From an uncultured Oscillospiraceae bacterium (GTDB lineage: Bacteria > Bacillota > Clostridia > Oscillospirales > Oscillospiraceae), in assembly GCA_910584285.1 (NCBI GenBank), contig CAJTYK010000066.1, positions 1 through 8,949 of the forward strand: 8,949 nucleotides of DNA, given 5' to 3'. A program made the position numbers and the translations under genes. Positions 1 to 4,997 of the stretch are shown piece after piece. Position 1 is the stretch's first letter. Each line of letters opens with the position of its first letter. The notes below the pieces were generated by a model, which ran no database searches, was not told where the DNA came from, and saw only the letters and a list, made by a program, of their open reading frames with translations.

Positions 1-2
1 CG

Positions 3-110
3 CTGTACGCGGGGCTGTGGTGCCTGCTGGCGGGGCCGGTGATCGTGGGCTTCGACTGGCTGGACTACCGGCTGTGTGGCGGGGAGAGGCCGAGGTATAC
101 ACTTTTGTGA
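3..110 (+). CDS. C-terminal tail of a small membrane protein, partial (phage cassette)
   Basis: An open frame enters from the left edge and encodes 35 residues before TGA. It begins LYAGLWCLLAGPVIVGFDWL and ends ERPRYTLL. Almost every third codon position is G or C, as in the genes that follow, which supports this frame as coding. The first 15 or so residues are hydrophobic and could be the last membrane segment; a short charged tail follows. The stop lies 15 nt before the holin ATG, so the two genes are probably in one transcript. I do not recognise a family from this fragment. Its place just before the holin suggests a phage late gene or a small accessory lysis or membrane protein. The start is outside the window. 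Confidence 0.6.
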   Translation: MYAGLWCLLAGPVIVGFDWLDYRLCGGERPRYTLL

Positions 111-125
111 CAAGGAGGAGCGACA

Positions 126-599
126 ATGGAACAGGTAAACAAACTCAAAGCGGCGTTGGCCGCGCTGCTGGGCCTGCTCACCGGGCTGTGGGGCTGGCTG
201 GGCTGGCTGGTGGCGGGCTGGGTGGTGTGCATGGTGCTGGACTACGTCACCGGCTCTCTGGCGGCGGCCAGGGCGGGCCAGTGGTCGAGCGGCCGGGCCC
301 GGGACGGCATCTGGCACAAATGCGGGATGATCGTGGTGGTGCTGGTGGCGGCGGGCACGGATCTGCTGCTGGCCACGGTGCTGGCCAACCTGCCGTTGGT
401 GGCGCTGCCGGTGGAGTATACCGGGCTGGTGTGCCCGGTGGTGCTGGTGTGGTACATTGTGACGGAGCTGGGCAGCATGGTGGAGAATGCCGCGGTGATG
501 GGCGCCCCGGTGCCCAAATGGCTGAAAAAGCTGCTGGCCCTGGGCAAGGACGCGGTGGATGCGGCGGGGGACAAGCTGGGCGGGGAGGAGGACACATGA
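126..599 (+). CDS. phage holin, family 4 (Phage_holin_4_1 / TcdE-like)
   Basis: This 157-residue integral membrane protein has hydrophobic stretches at about residues 11-37, 67-86 and 88-113. The usual signature of this holin family is visible: LDYVTG near 38-43, then small residues and SSGRARDGIWHK (54-65), D79 in the second membrane region, then WYIVTELGSMVEN (109-121) and MGAPVPKWLKKLL (125-137). Such holins accumulate in the cytoplasmic membrane and open holes that let the endolysin reach the wall. Related proteins (TcdE, UtxA type) serve in toxin export, but the next gene is an amidase, so lysis is the better reading. The start is set by AAGGAGG at 112-118, 7 nt before ATG. The stop overlaps the endolysin start as ATGA, implying coupled translation. 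Confidence 0.92.
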   Translation: MEQVNKLKAALAALLGLLTGLWGWLGWLVAGWVVCMVLDYVTGSLAAARAGQWSSGRARDGIWHKCGMIVVVLVAAGTDLLLATVLANLPLVALPVEYTGLVCPVVLVWYIVTELGSMVENAAVMGAPVPKWLKKLLALGKDAVDAAGDKLGGEEDT

Positions 600-1714
600 A
601 GCTGCTGAAGTGCCTGCTCACCGCCAACCGCTGCTATAAAGCGGGGCGCACCATACGCCCCAAGGGGGTCATGGTGCACTCCACCGCGGCCAACAACCCC
701 GCACTGAGGCGGTATGTCCAGCCTGTGGCCTCCACGCCGGGGCGGGCGGAGCTGCTGTCTCAGCTGGGCGTCAATAAAAACACCAATGACTGGAACCGGG
801 AGGGGCAGTGGGTCAAGGGCAAGTGGGTGCCGCTCCAGGCCTGCGTGCATGGCTTTATCGGGAAGCTGGCGGACGGCTCCATCGCCACGGCCCAGACCCT
901 GCCCTGGAACTGGAGGGGCTGGCACGCCGGGGACGGCTCCAGCGGGCGCAGCGCCAACGACACCCACATCTCCTTCGAGATCTGCGAAGATGGGCTGACC
1001 GATCCGGTCTACTTCGGCAAGGTGTACCGGGAGGCGGTGGAGCTGACCGCCATGCTGTGCAAGGAGTACGGCCTTGACCCGCTGGCGGACGGGGTGGTGA
1101 TCTGCCACCAGGAGGGCTGCCGCCGGGGCATCGCCTCCAACCACGGGGACGTGCTGCACTGGTTCCCCAAGTTTGGCAGGAGCATGGACGACTTCCGGGC
1201 GGACGTGGCGGCAGAGCTGGGCCGGAAGCCGGAGCCGGTGGCTCTGGAGCCCGCCGCTGGCTGCGACAAGGCCAAGGCCGGGACGTACACGGTGACGGCG
1301 GAGGGCTGGCTCAACGTCCGGGCGGGCGCGGGCATGGACAAGCAGGTGCTGGGCAGGCTGCTCCCCGGGGCCCAGGCGGTGTGCTATGGGTACTGCACCG
1401 GGGACTGGCTGCTGGTGGCCTCCGGGACGCTCACGGGGTACGTCAGCGCCGCCTACCTGCGGGCCGAGGCCATCCCGGCGGTGGATGGCAGCAACGACAG
1501 AAACGACAAGGAGGACGACGACATGGTTTACTATGCGCGGCTGGGCGATGTGGCGGACAGCTACAAGCCCACCATCCGGAAGCTGATGGAGCAGGGGGCG
1601 CTGGTGGGGCGCAGCGACCCGGATCCCGACAGCCTGGAGGACAATATGCTCAACATCTCGGAGGAGTATTGCCGGGTGATGGCTACGCTGGATAAGCTGG
1701 GGAAGCTGGACTGA
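596..1714 (+). CDS. endolysin: N-acetylmuramoyl-L-alanine amidase with SH3b and C-terminal module
   Basis: This 372-residue enzyme should cut the bond between N-acetylmuramic acid and L-alanine in peptidoglycan during phage lysis. Residues 20-200 form an Amidase_2 domain. Likely zinc ligands by comparison with AmpD-type enzymes are H28 (VMVHST), H171 (ICHQEG) and D185 (NHGDVLHWF); E128 (ISFEI) is the candidate catalytic acid. Residues 229-290 look like a bacterial SH3 domain (WLNVRAGAG ... GDWLLV ... GYVSAAYL), probably for wall binding. An acidic linker (residues 297-309) leads to a compact 63-residue module (310-372) beginning MVYYARLGDV. There is no signal peptide, as expected for a holin-dependent lysin. 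The frame stays open upstream to position 17, but the start at 596 is preferred: it has GAGGAGG just upstream, overlaps the holin stop, and the upstream frame is the holin gene. Confidence 0.9.
   Translation: MKLLKCLLTANRCYKAGRTIRPKGVMVHSTAANNPALRRYVQPVASTPGRAELLSQLGVNKNTNDWNREGQWVKGKWVPLQACVHGFIGKLADGSIATAQTLPWNWRGWHAGDGSSGRSANDTHISFEICEDGLTDPVYFGKVYREAVELTAMLCKEYGLDPLADGVVICHQEGCRRGIASNHGDVLHWFPKFGRSMDDFRADVAAELGRKPEPVALEPAAGCDKAKAGTYTVTAEGWLNVRAGAGMDKQVLGRLLPGAQAVCYGYCTGDWLLVASGTLTGYVSAAYLRAEAIPAVDGSNDRNDKEDDDMVYYARLGDVADSYKPTIRKLMEQGALVGRSDPDPDSLEDNMLNISEEYCRVMATLDKLGKLD
1523..1714 (+). CDS. possible internal translation product: free C-terminal module of the endolysin
   Basis: Inside the endolysin gene, codon 310 is ATG and is preceded by a perfect AAGGAGG at 1508-1514 with 8 nt spacing. 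This site is at least as good as that of the full-length gene. Initiation here would give a 63-residue acidic protein (MVYYARLGDV ... LDKLGKLD) in the same frame, corresponding exactly to the domain after the SH3b region. Several endolysins of Gram-positive phages, including clostridial and enterococcal ones, are known to make a separate wall-binding domain from an internal start that assembles with full-length enzyme. That this happens here is inference. The alternative is that the purine-rich codons of an Asp/Lys/Glu linker mimic a ribosome binding site by chance. Confidence 0.5.
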   Translation: MVYYARLGDVADSYKPTIRKLMEQGALVGRSDPDPDSLEDNMLNISEEYCRVMATLDKLGKLD

Positions 1715-1716
1715 GC

Positions 1717-1740
1717 AAAATCCCAGGCGCCTGGGATTTT
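1717..1740 (+). terminator. perfect 24-bp palindrome, likely terminator after the endolysin
   Basis: A fully self-complementary 24-bp sequence starts 2 nt after the endolysin stop. Its left half is AAAATCCCAGGC and its right half GCCTGGGATTTT. In RNA this gives a stem of roughly 10 bp flanked by A on the left and four U on the right, usable on either strand. The U tract is short (TTTT then AAGC), so termination may be incomplete without the next hairpin. Confidence 0.7.
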
Positions 1741-1741
1741 A

Positions 1742-1784
1742 AGCAGAGGGGGGCGGCTGAGGGCTCAGTCGTCTCCTTTCTGCT
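1742..1784 (+). terminator. second long hairpin directly after the palindrome
   Basis: The left arm at 1742-1761 pairs with 1764-1784 over nearly its whole length, with a few G-U pairs and one bulged base. The core is CTGAG/CTCAG and the base AGCAGA/TCTGCT. It lies 1 nt after the first palindrome and is followed by GCTCTTTCCC, which is not a proper U tract. It may be a back-up terminator, a 3'-end stabiliser of the lysis transcript, or part of a small RNA. The pairing is seen directly; the function is inferred. Confidence 0.5.
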
Positions 1785-2053
1785 GCTCTTTCCCGGTGTG
1801 GGTTTCATTAGACTGGTATTGGAAAGTTGAAGCTGTGAAAATATGTGGCGCTCAGAAAAAATGATCGGCCGGCATCGTGCTTTTGTGATATTAACAGCGC
1901 ATTTTTGTGTATGTTGCTATATAAAGAAAAGTTGCGTTTTTTCCATGTGAAAGCTATATTGTGAAATGGCCCTGATAGAAAAAGGAGAAAGGTTCGGAGG
2001 CTTCTTAATGGATTCTTAAAAAAGTTCTCACCAAAAGCTAAAGGTGATCTCCC
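1785..2053. other. AT-rich spacer without a credible gene
   Basis: Base composition drops sharply from the GC-rich genes on either side, with many A and T runs between 1800 and 2050. All six frames are broken by stops. The longest ATG frame I see (1861-1950, 29 codons) has no ribosome binding site. There is a weak promoter-like pair, TTGCGT at 1932-1937 and TATATT at 1955-1960 with 17 nt spacing. No tRNA gene, integrase or clear attachment repeat is visible. The spacer marks the boundary between the phage-type cassette and apparent housekeeping genes, but I cannot fix an attR site. Confidence 0.5.
2002..2047. promoter_or_regulatory. candidate regulatory repeats upstream of the glycosyltransferase promoter
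   Basis: Two copies of TTCTTAA (2002-2008 and 2013-2019) are spaced 11 bp apart, one helical turn. Next comes the dyad TCACC-N10-GGTGA (2028-2047), whose centre is AGCT. The dyad ends 6 bp before the -35 element at 2054. Position and symmetry suit a transcription-factor site, but AT-rich DNA gives such repeats by chance and no regulator is identified. Confidence 0.3.
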
Positions 2054-2081
2054 TTGAAACTGAAGATTTGTCCTTTATAAT
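2054..2081 (+). promoter_or_regulatory. sigma-A type promoter of the glycosyltransferase-flippase operon
   Basis: TTGAAA (2054-2059) and a consensus TATAAT (2076-2081) are separated by 16 nt. Transcription would start near 2088, leaving an untranslated leader of about 190 nt before the GTG at 2274. This is the best promoter in the spacer and points toward the glycolipid genes. Confidence 0.75.
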
Positions 2082-2087
2082 TGGGAG

Positions 2088-2273
2088 CATAGGATAGGAA
2101 GCGGCAAATTCCATCCCACGGCGTTTGCCACGCCTGGAAAAGGGTAATGCTTTCCTGTATGGCGGGAGCCCGGAAAAGGGCAGCCGGCGGCTGCGGGGAA
2201 ACACAGCGGGGAGGCCCCCGGGCCTGCGCCGCCCGTGGGCGCGGCTTGTGTGGACGACAGGAGGGAGATCTTC
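2088..2273 (+). other. structured 5' leader of the glycosyltransferase operon, class unknown
   Basis: The leader turns GC-rich and holds several short inverted repeats in a row. GGCAAA (2103-2108) pairs with TTTGCC (2124-2129) and competes with GGCG/CGCC (2120-2134). GGAAA (2136-2140) pairs with TTTCC (2151-2155). Next come a GCCC/GGGC hairpin, a GCAGCC-GGC-GGCTGC hairpin, and a GC-rich hairpin around GCCGCCC/GGGCGCGGC just before the ribosome binding site. I checked by eye for T-box, FMN, cobalamin, c-di-GMP, ydaO and ZTP hallmarks and saw none. It could be an unclassified cis-regulatory RNA or simply GC-rich leader DNA. Confidence 0.35.
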
Positions 2274-3344
2274 GTGAAGATTTTGATTTTAACCGGGAAA
2301 TTCGGCATGGGGCACTTGTCCGCTGCCCATGCGCTGCAGGAGCAGCTTCGGCAGGCGGGCCACCAGGCCGACACCGTGGATCTGTTTGAATACGCCCTGC
2401 CCGGCCGGGCGGCCGCCATGTACTGGTGGTTCAACGTGTTGGTGACCTACGGTGGGGTATTCTACAATATTTACCATGACCTGACGGTCAACGACCCCGG
2501 GGACAGCCGGGGAGACGAGCTGCTGGGCGGGCTGGATCGGCTGCTGGACGAATACGCCCCCGACGTGGTGGTGTCCACCCACCCCATCTGCTCCGCGGCC
2601 ATGGCCCGGTACAAGGAGGACGGCCCCTCGGAGATCCCCCTGGTCACCTGCGTCACCGACGTGACCTGCCACAGCGAGTGGATCCACCCCGGCACCGACT
2701 GCTACCTGGTGGCAGGGGAGAGCGTCCGGCGGGGACTGGCCGCCAAGGGCGTGGATCCGGACACCGTGGTGGTGTCCGGCATCCCGGTGAGCGGGAAGTT
2801 CCGGCCCGCTCCGCGGGATCGCTCCGGGCGGCGGGAGCTGCTGATCATGGGCGGCGGCCTGGGCCTCATGCCCCGGCGGGACTCCTTCTATCAGGCGCTG
2901 AACGCCTTGCCCGGGGTGCACACCACCATCCTCACGGGGAAGAACGAGAAGCTGTACCAGCGCCTCCACGGCCGGTATGAGAACATCGAGGCCGTCCCCT
3001 TCACCCGGGAGGTGGAGAAGTACATGGCCCGGGCCCACCTGATGCTGTCCAAGCCCGGAGGGATCACCTGCTTTGAGGCCATCGCCGCCCGCCTGCCCAT
3101 TTTGGCGTGGCAGCCCTTCCTGAAACAGGAGCAGGAAAATGCCGACTTCCTGGTGAGCCACGGCATGGCCCGGATCGCCGCCAAGGAGGAGGCGGCCTGC
3201 CTGGGCGCTATCCGGGAGACGATCTATGACAATAAGGCCCTGTCCGCCATGGAGCGGGCCATGGAACAGACCTCCAACCAGCTGACCCGGGCCGCGGTCT
3301 GCCGGGTGGTGGACGAGCTGGCGGGAGAGAGGGTGTCCGCGTGA
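2274..3344 (+). CDS. MGDG synthase / UgtP-like diacylglycerol glycosyltransferase
   Basis: This 356-residue GT-B fold enzyme probably transfers a sugar from a UDP-sugar to diacylglycerol at the inner face of the membrane, making glycolipid. The N-terminal part matches the MGDG-synthase domain: KILILTGKFGMGHLSAAHAL (residues 2-21), where family members have a GxGH motif. A glycine-rich turn (MGGGLG, 192-197) opens the C-terminal half. The donor-binding region shows the family hallmark SKPGGITCFEA (259-269) and then QEQENADFL (285-293), like the usual GQExxNA motif. There is no signal peptide. The GTG start at 2274 follows AGGAGG (2259-2264) with 9 nt spacing; a longer frame begins at 2235 but its extra residues are unlike the family and overlap the ribosome binding site. 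The sugar and acceptor cannot be read from sequence; a MurG-like role is less likely. Confidence 0.87.
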   Translation: MKILILTGKFGMGHLSAAHALQEQLRQAGHQADTVDLFEYALPGRAAAMYWWFNVLVTYGGVFYNIYHDLTVNDPGDSRGDELLGGLDRLLDEYAPDVVVSTHPICSAAMARYKEDGPSEIPLVTCVTDVTCHSEWIHPGTDCYLVAGESVRRGLAAKGVDPDTVVVSGIPVSGKFRPAPRDRSGRRELLIMGGGLGLMPRRDSFYQALNALPGVHTTILTGKNEKLYQRLHGRYENIEAVPFTREVEKYMARAHLMLSKPGGITCFEAIAARLPILAWQPFLKQEQENADFLVSHGMARIAAKEEAACLGAIRETIYDNKALSAMERAMEQTSNQLTRAAVCRVVDELAGERVSA

Positions 3345-4459
3345 AAAAACAAACGAAAAACCTGCTGTGCATGGGGGCGGTGCTGGCCCTGCTGGGCTGG
3401 ACGGTGCACACCATCCTGAAGCAGCAGACTCCGGGCCAGCTGGCCGCCGCCCTGCTCAGCGCCGATTGGCGGGTGCTGCTGCTGGGCCTGCCGCTGATGG
3501 CCCTGTTCCTGTGCTGCGAGGCCGCCGCCACCTATGCCATCCTGCGCTCCCTGGGCTGCGGCCAGCCCTTCCGCCGCTGCGCCTACTACTCCTGCACCGG
3601 CTTCTTTTTCAGCACCATCACCCCCTCCGCCACCGGCGGGCAGCCCGCCCAGATCCTGGCCATGGGCAAGGACGGGGTGCCCACCGCCTCCGGCGCGCTG
3701 GATATGCTGCTGGTTACCATCGGCTACAACACCGCTGCCATGGGTTGGGGGATCTTCGCCCTGGCCACCGCCGGCCGCCTCACCGAGCAGCTGGGCGGCC
3801 AGGTGGGCCTGCTGCTGGGGGTGGGTCTGGCGGTGTTCGCCCTCATTGACGCGGCCATGCTGATGTTCCTGTTCCTCCCCGGCCCCGCCCGTCGGCTGCT
3901 GTACGGCTGCATCGCCCTGGCGGTGAAGGTGTGTCCTCGCCTGGACAAGGCGGCGCTGGAGGCCAAGGCGGACGCCCACATCGCCGAGTACCGCCGGGGG
4001 GCCCAGCTCATCCGGAGGGCCCCCGGCCTGCTGGCCTGGGTGTTGGGGCTCAGCGCCCTTCAGCTGGCCTGCTCCTATGCCATGCCCTACGTGGTGTACC
4101 GGGCCTTCGGCCTGTCCGGCTTCTCCATGGGGCAGGCCTTCGCCCTCCAGGCCCTGTGCGCCATCGCCGTGGGCTACCTGCCCCTGCCCGGCTCTGCCGG
4201 GGCGGCGGAGAACGTGTTCCTCCGGAGCTTCCTGCTGATCTTTGGGGAGGGATTGGTGGCCCCCGCCATGATTTTGAGCCGCACGCTGAACTGCTATCTG
4301 GTATTGATTGTTACCGCCGTGGTGCTGCTGGTGGGCCGCACCCTGCGTAGCCGCCGGACTGTCCGGGAGACCGCGCCGGAGGCCCAGCCCGCCGCCCCCA
4401 AGGGCCCTGCGGTGAAGCGGGCGGCGCCCCCGGCCAAAGGCTGTCCCGACCGGGCATAA
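3341..4459 (+). CDS. flippase-like integral membrane protein (LPG synthase TM domain, YbhN/UPF0104-like)
   Basis: This 372-residue multi-pass membrane protein has some seven or eight hydrophobic segments across residues 9-332. The motif GFFFSTITPSATGGQPAQI (87-105) is the signature of the lysylphosphatidylglycerol synthase transmembrane domain family, also annotated as flippase-like. Members occur as the lipid-flipping half of MprF or as stand-alone proteins near glycolipid and glycosyltransferase genes. There is no C-terminal aminoacyl-transferase domain, so it is not a complete MprF. The last 40 or so residues form a basic Arg/Pro/Ala-rich cytoplasmic tail. The GTG start overlaps the glycosyltransferase stop as GTGA, so the two are translationally coupled, and a shared role in making and moving a glycolipid is a fair inference. 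The ribosome binding site (GGGAGAGAGGG) is only moderate, as is common for coupled genes. Confidence 0.85.
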   Translation: MKKQTKNLLCMGAVLALLGWTVHTILKQQTPGQLAAALLSADWRVLLLGLPLMALFLCCEAAATYAILRSLGCGQPFRRCAYYSCTGFFFSTITPSATGGQPAQILAMGKDGVPTASGALDMLLVTIGYNTAAMGWGIFALATAGRLTEQLGGQVGLLLGVGLAVFALIDAAMLMFLFLPGPARRLLYGCIALAVKVCPRLDKAALEAKADAHIAEYRRGAQLIRRAPGLLAWVLGLSALQLACSYAMPYVVYRAFGLSGFSMGQAFALQALCAIAVGYLPLPGSAGAAENVFLRSFLLIFGEGLVAPAMILSRTLNCYLVLIVTAVVLLVGRTLRSRRTVRETAPEAQPAAPKGPAVKRAAPPAKGCPDRA

Positions 4460-4493
4460 CCGCGAAAAAATCTGTCATCCCCCCGCCCCCTGC

Positions 4494-4530
4494 TGCATAT
4501 ACTGATTTGTATGGGCAAACTGTATGTGCA
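4494..4530 (+). promoter_or_regulatory. imperfect dyad with embedded TATACT before the small ORF
   Basis: TGCATATACTG (4494-4504) is nearly the inverse of CTGTATGTGCA (4520-4530): nine of eleven positions match, or ten if G-U pairing is allowed. TATACT at 4498-4503 could be a -10 element, with only a poor -35 (CTGTCA at 4472-4477, spacing 20). In read-through RNA the dyad would form a hairpin ending right at the ribosome binding site of the small ORF. It may therefore be an operator, an RNA structure, or chance. Confidence 0.3.
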
Positions 4531-4548
4531 GAAAAAGGAGCGATTCTG

Positions 4549-4650
4549 ATGAAGAAAGACAAACGGTTCCAATCCCCCGGCAATTCGACCCAGGATGTGG
4601 ACGATCTGATCTTCTCCGGGCAGACCGACGCCCGGATCAGCCAGCGGTAA
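4549..4650 (+). CDS. small hypothetical protein, 33 residues
   Basis: An ATG with AGGAG at 4536-4540 and 8 nt spacing opens a 33-codon frame. It encodes a basic, polar N-terminus (MKKDKRFQSPGNSTQD) and an acidic then basic end (VDDLIFSGQTDARISQR). There is no membrane segment, signal peptide or cysteine. A strong intrinsic terminator begins 5 nt after the stop, which is the arrangement expected for the last gene of a transcript. It lies 89 nt after the flippase gene without an obvious terminator between, so it could be the third gene of that operon or have its own promoter. I do not recognise a family and assign no function. The good ribosome binding site and terminator placement are the reasons for calling it. 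Confidence 0.5.
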   Translation: MKKDKRFQSPGNSTQDVDDLIFSGQTDARISQR

Positions 4651-4654
4651 ACTG

Positions 4655-4687
4655 CCGCCCCGCCCCGGTTGGGGTGGGGCGGTTTTT
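4655..4687 (+). terminator. strong intrinsic terminator after the small ORF
   Basis: A 12-bp stem, CCGCCCCGCCCC with GGGGTGGGGCGG (one G-U pair), closes over the loop GGTT and is followed directly by TTTTT at 4683-4687. It ends the glycosyltransferase / flippase / small ORF transcript and sits 5 nt before the thrS promoter. Confidence 0.92.
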
Positions 4688-4692
4688 CCCGC

Positions 4693-4721
4693 TTGACATT
4701 TTCCCGGCCGGGTGATATACT
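4693..4721 (+). promoter_or_regulatory. consensus sigma-A promoter of thrS
   Basis: A perfect -35 TTGACA (4693-4698) and a -10 TATACT (4716-4721) are spaced 17 nt apart. Transcription is expected to begin near 4728, just ahead of the T-box leader. Confidence 0.92.
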
Positions 4722-4727
4722 GCACCT

Positions 4728-4972
4728 ATCAAACCGGTACAGACGGAGAAGAAACCGCGAAGCGGCGCACAGAGAGGGACGCGTTTTGGTGGAAGCGCCC
4801 CGCGCAGGGCGGCGGCCGTACCACTCCCGAGCCGCCCGCGAGGAGCGGGACGGGGCCTTCCCGTTATAGGAGGACACAAGCGGCGATCTCAGATCGCAAG
4901 CAGGGTGGAACCGTGGGACGTTTATTCGCGCCTCACCCCTGAACTTTATCAGGGGTGAAGCGTTTTTGTTTT
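4728..4972 (+). ncRNA. T-box riboswitch, threonine-specific, controlling thrS
   Basis: The leader senses uncharged tRNA-Thr and lets transcription continue into thrS when threonine charging is low. Stem I shows the family features CAGAGAG and TTTTGGTGGAAGC in its distal part. The likely specifier is ACC (4820-4822) within GTACCAC, a threonine codon followed by the conserved purine. A stem III hairpin (ACGGG/CCCGT) lies near 4848-4864. The T-box itself is AGGGTGGAACCGTGG (4902-4916); its TGGA would pair with a tRNA 3' end of UCCA, fitting a U discriminator as found in many Gram-positive tRNA-Thr. The terminator is a perfect 10-bp stem, TCACCCCTGA (4933-4942) with TCAGGGGTGA (4949-4958), then TTTTTGTTTT. 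Exact Stem I pairing was not computed. Confidence 0.93.
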
Positions 4973-4997
4973 GCCCCCAATACAAGGAGGAATACCC

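Noticed and set aside
17..595. Open frame extending the endolysin upstream to position 17
   Set aside because: It overlaps the holin in another frame, its product is Gly/Ala/Arg-rich with no family features, and position 596 has a good ribosome binding site and an ATGA overlap.
126..599. Toxin-export holin (TcdE-type) in a toxin locus
   Set aside because: No toxin gene is visible and an amidase follows with overlapping codons, which fits phage lysis.
1861..1950. 29-codon ATG frame in the AT-rich spacer
   Set aside because: There is no ribosome binding site, and codon use is unlike the neighbouring genes.
2008..2019. Three-codon frame (Met-Asp-Ser) after GGAGG at 1996-2000
   Set aside because: The ribosome-binding-like spacing is good, but it lies before the only strong promoter, overlaps the direct repeat, and is too short to support.
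2289..3161. 290-codon minus-strand frame opposite the glycosyltransferase
   Set aside because: It is antisense to a gene with clear family motifs and is a typical GC-rich shadow frame.
3341..4459. Full MprF lysyl-phosphatidylglycerol synthase
   Set aside because: Only the transmembrane flippase-like domain is present; there is no C-terminal aminoacyl-transferase domain and the frame ends in a short basic tail.
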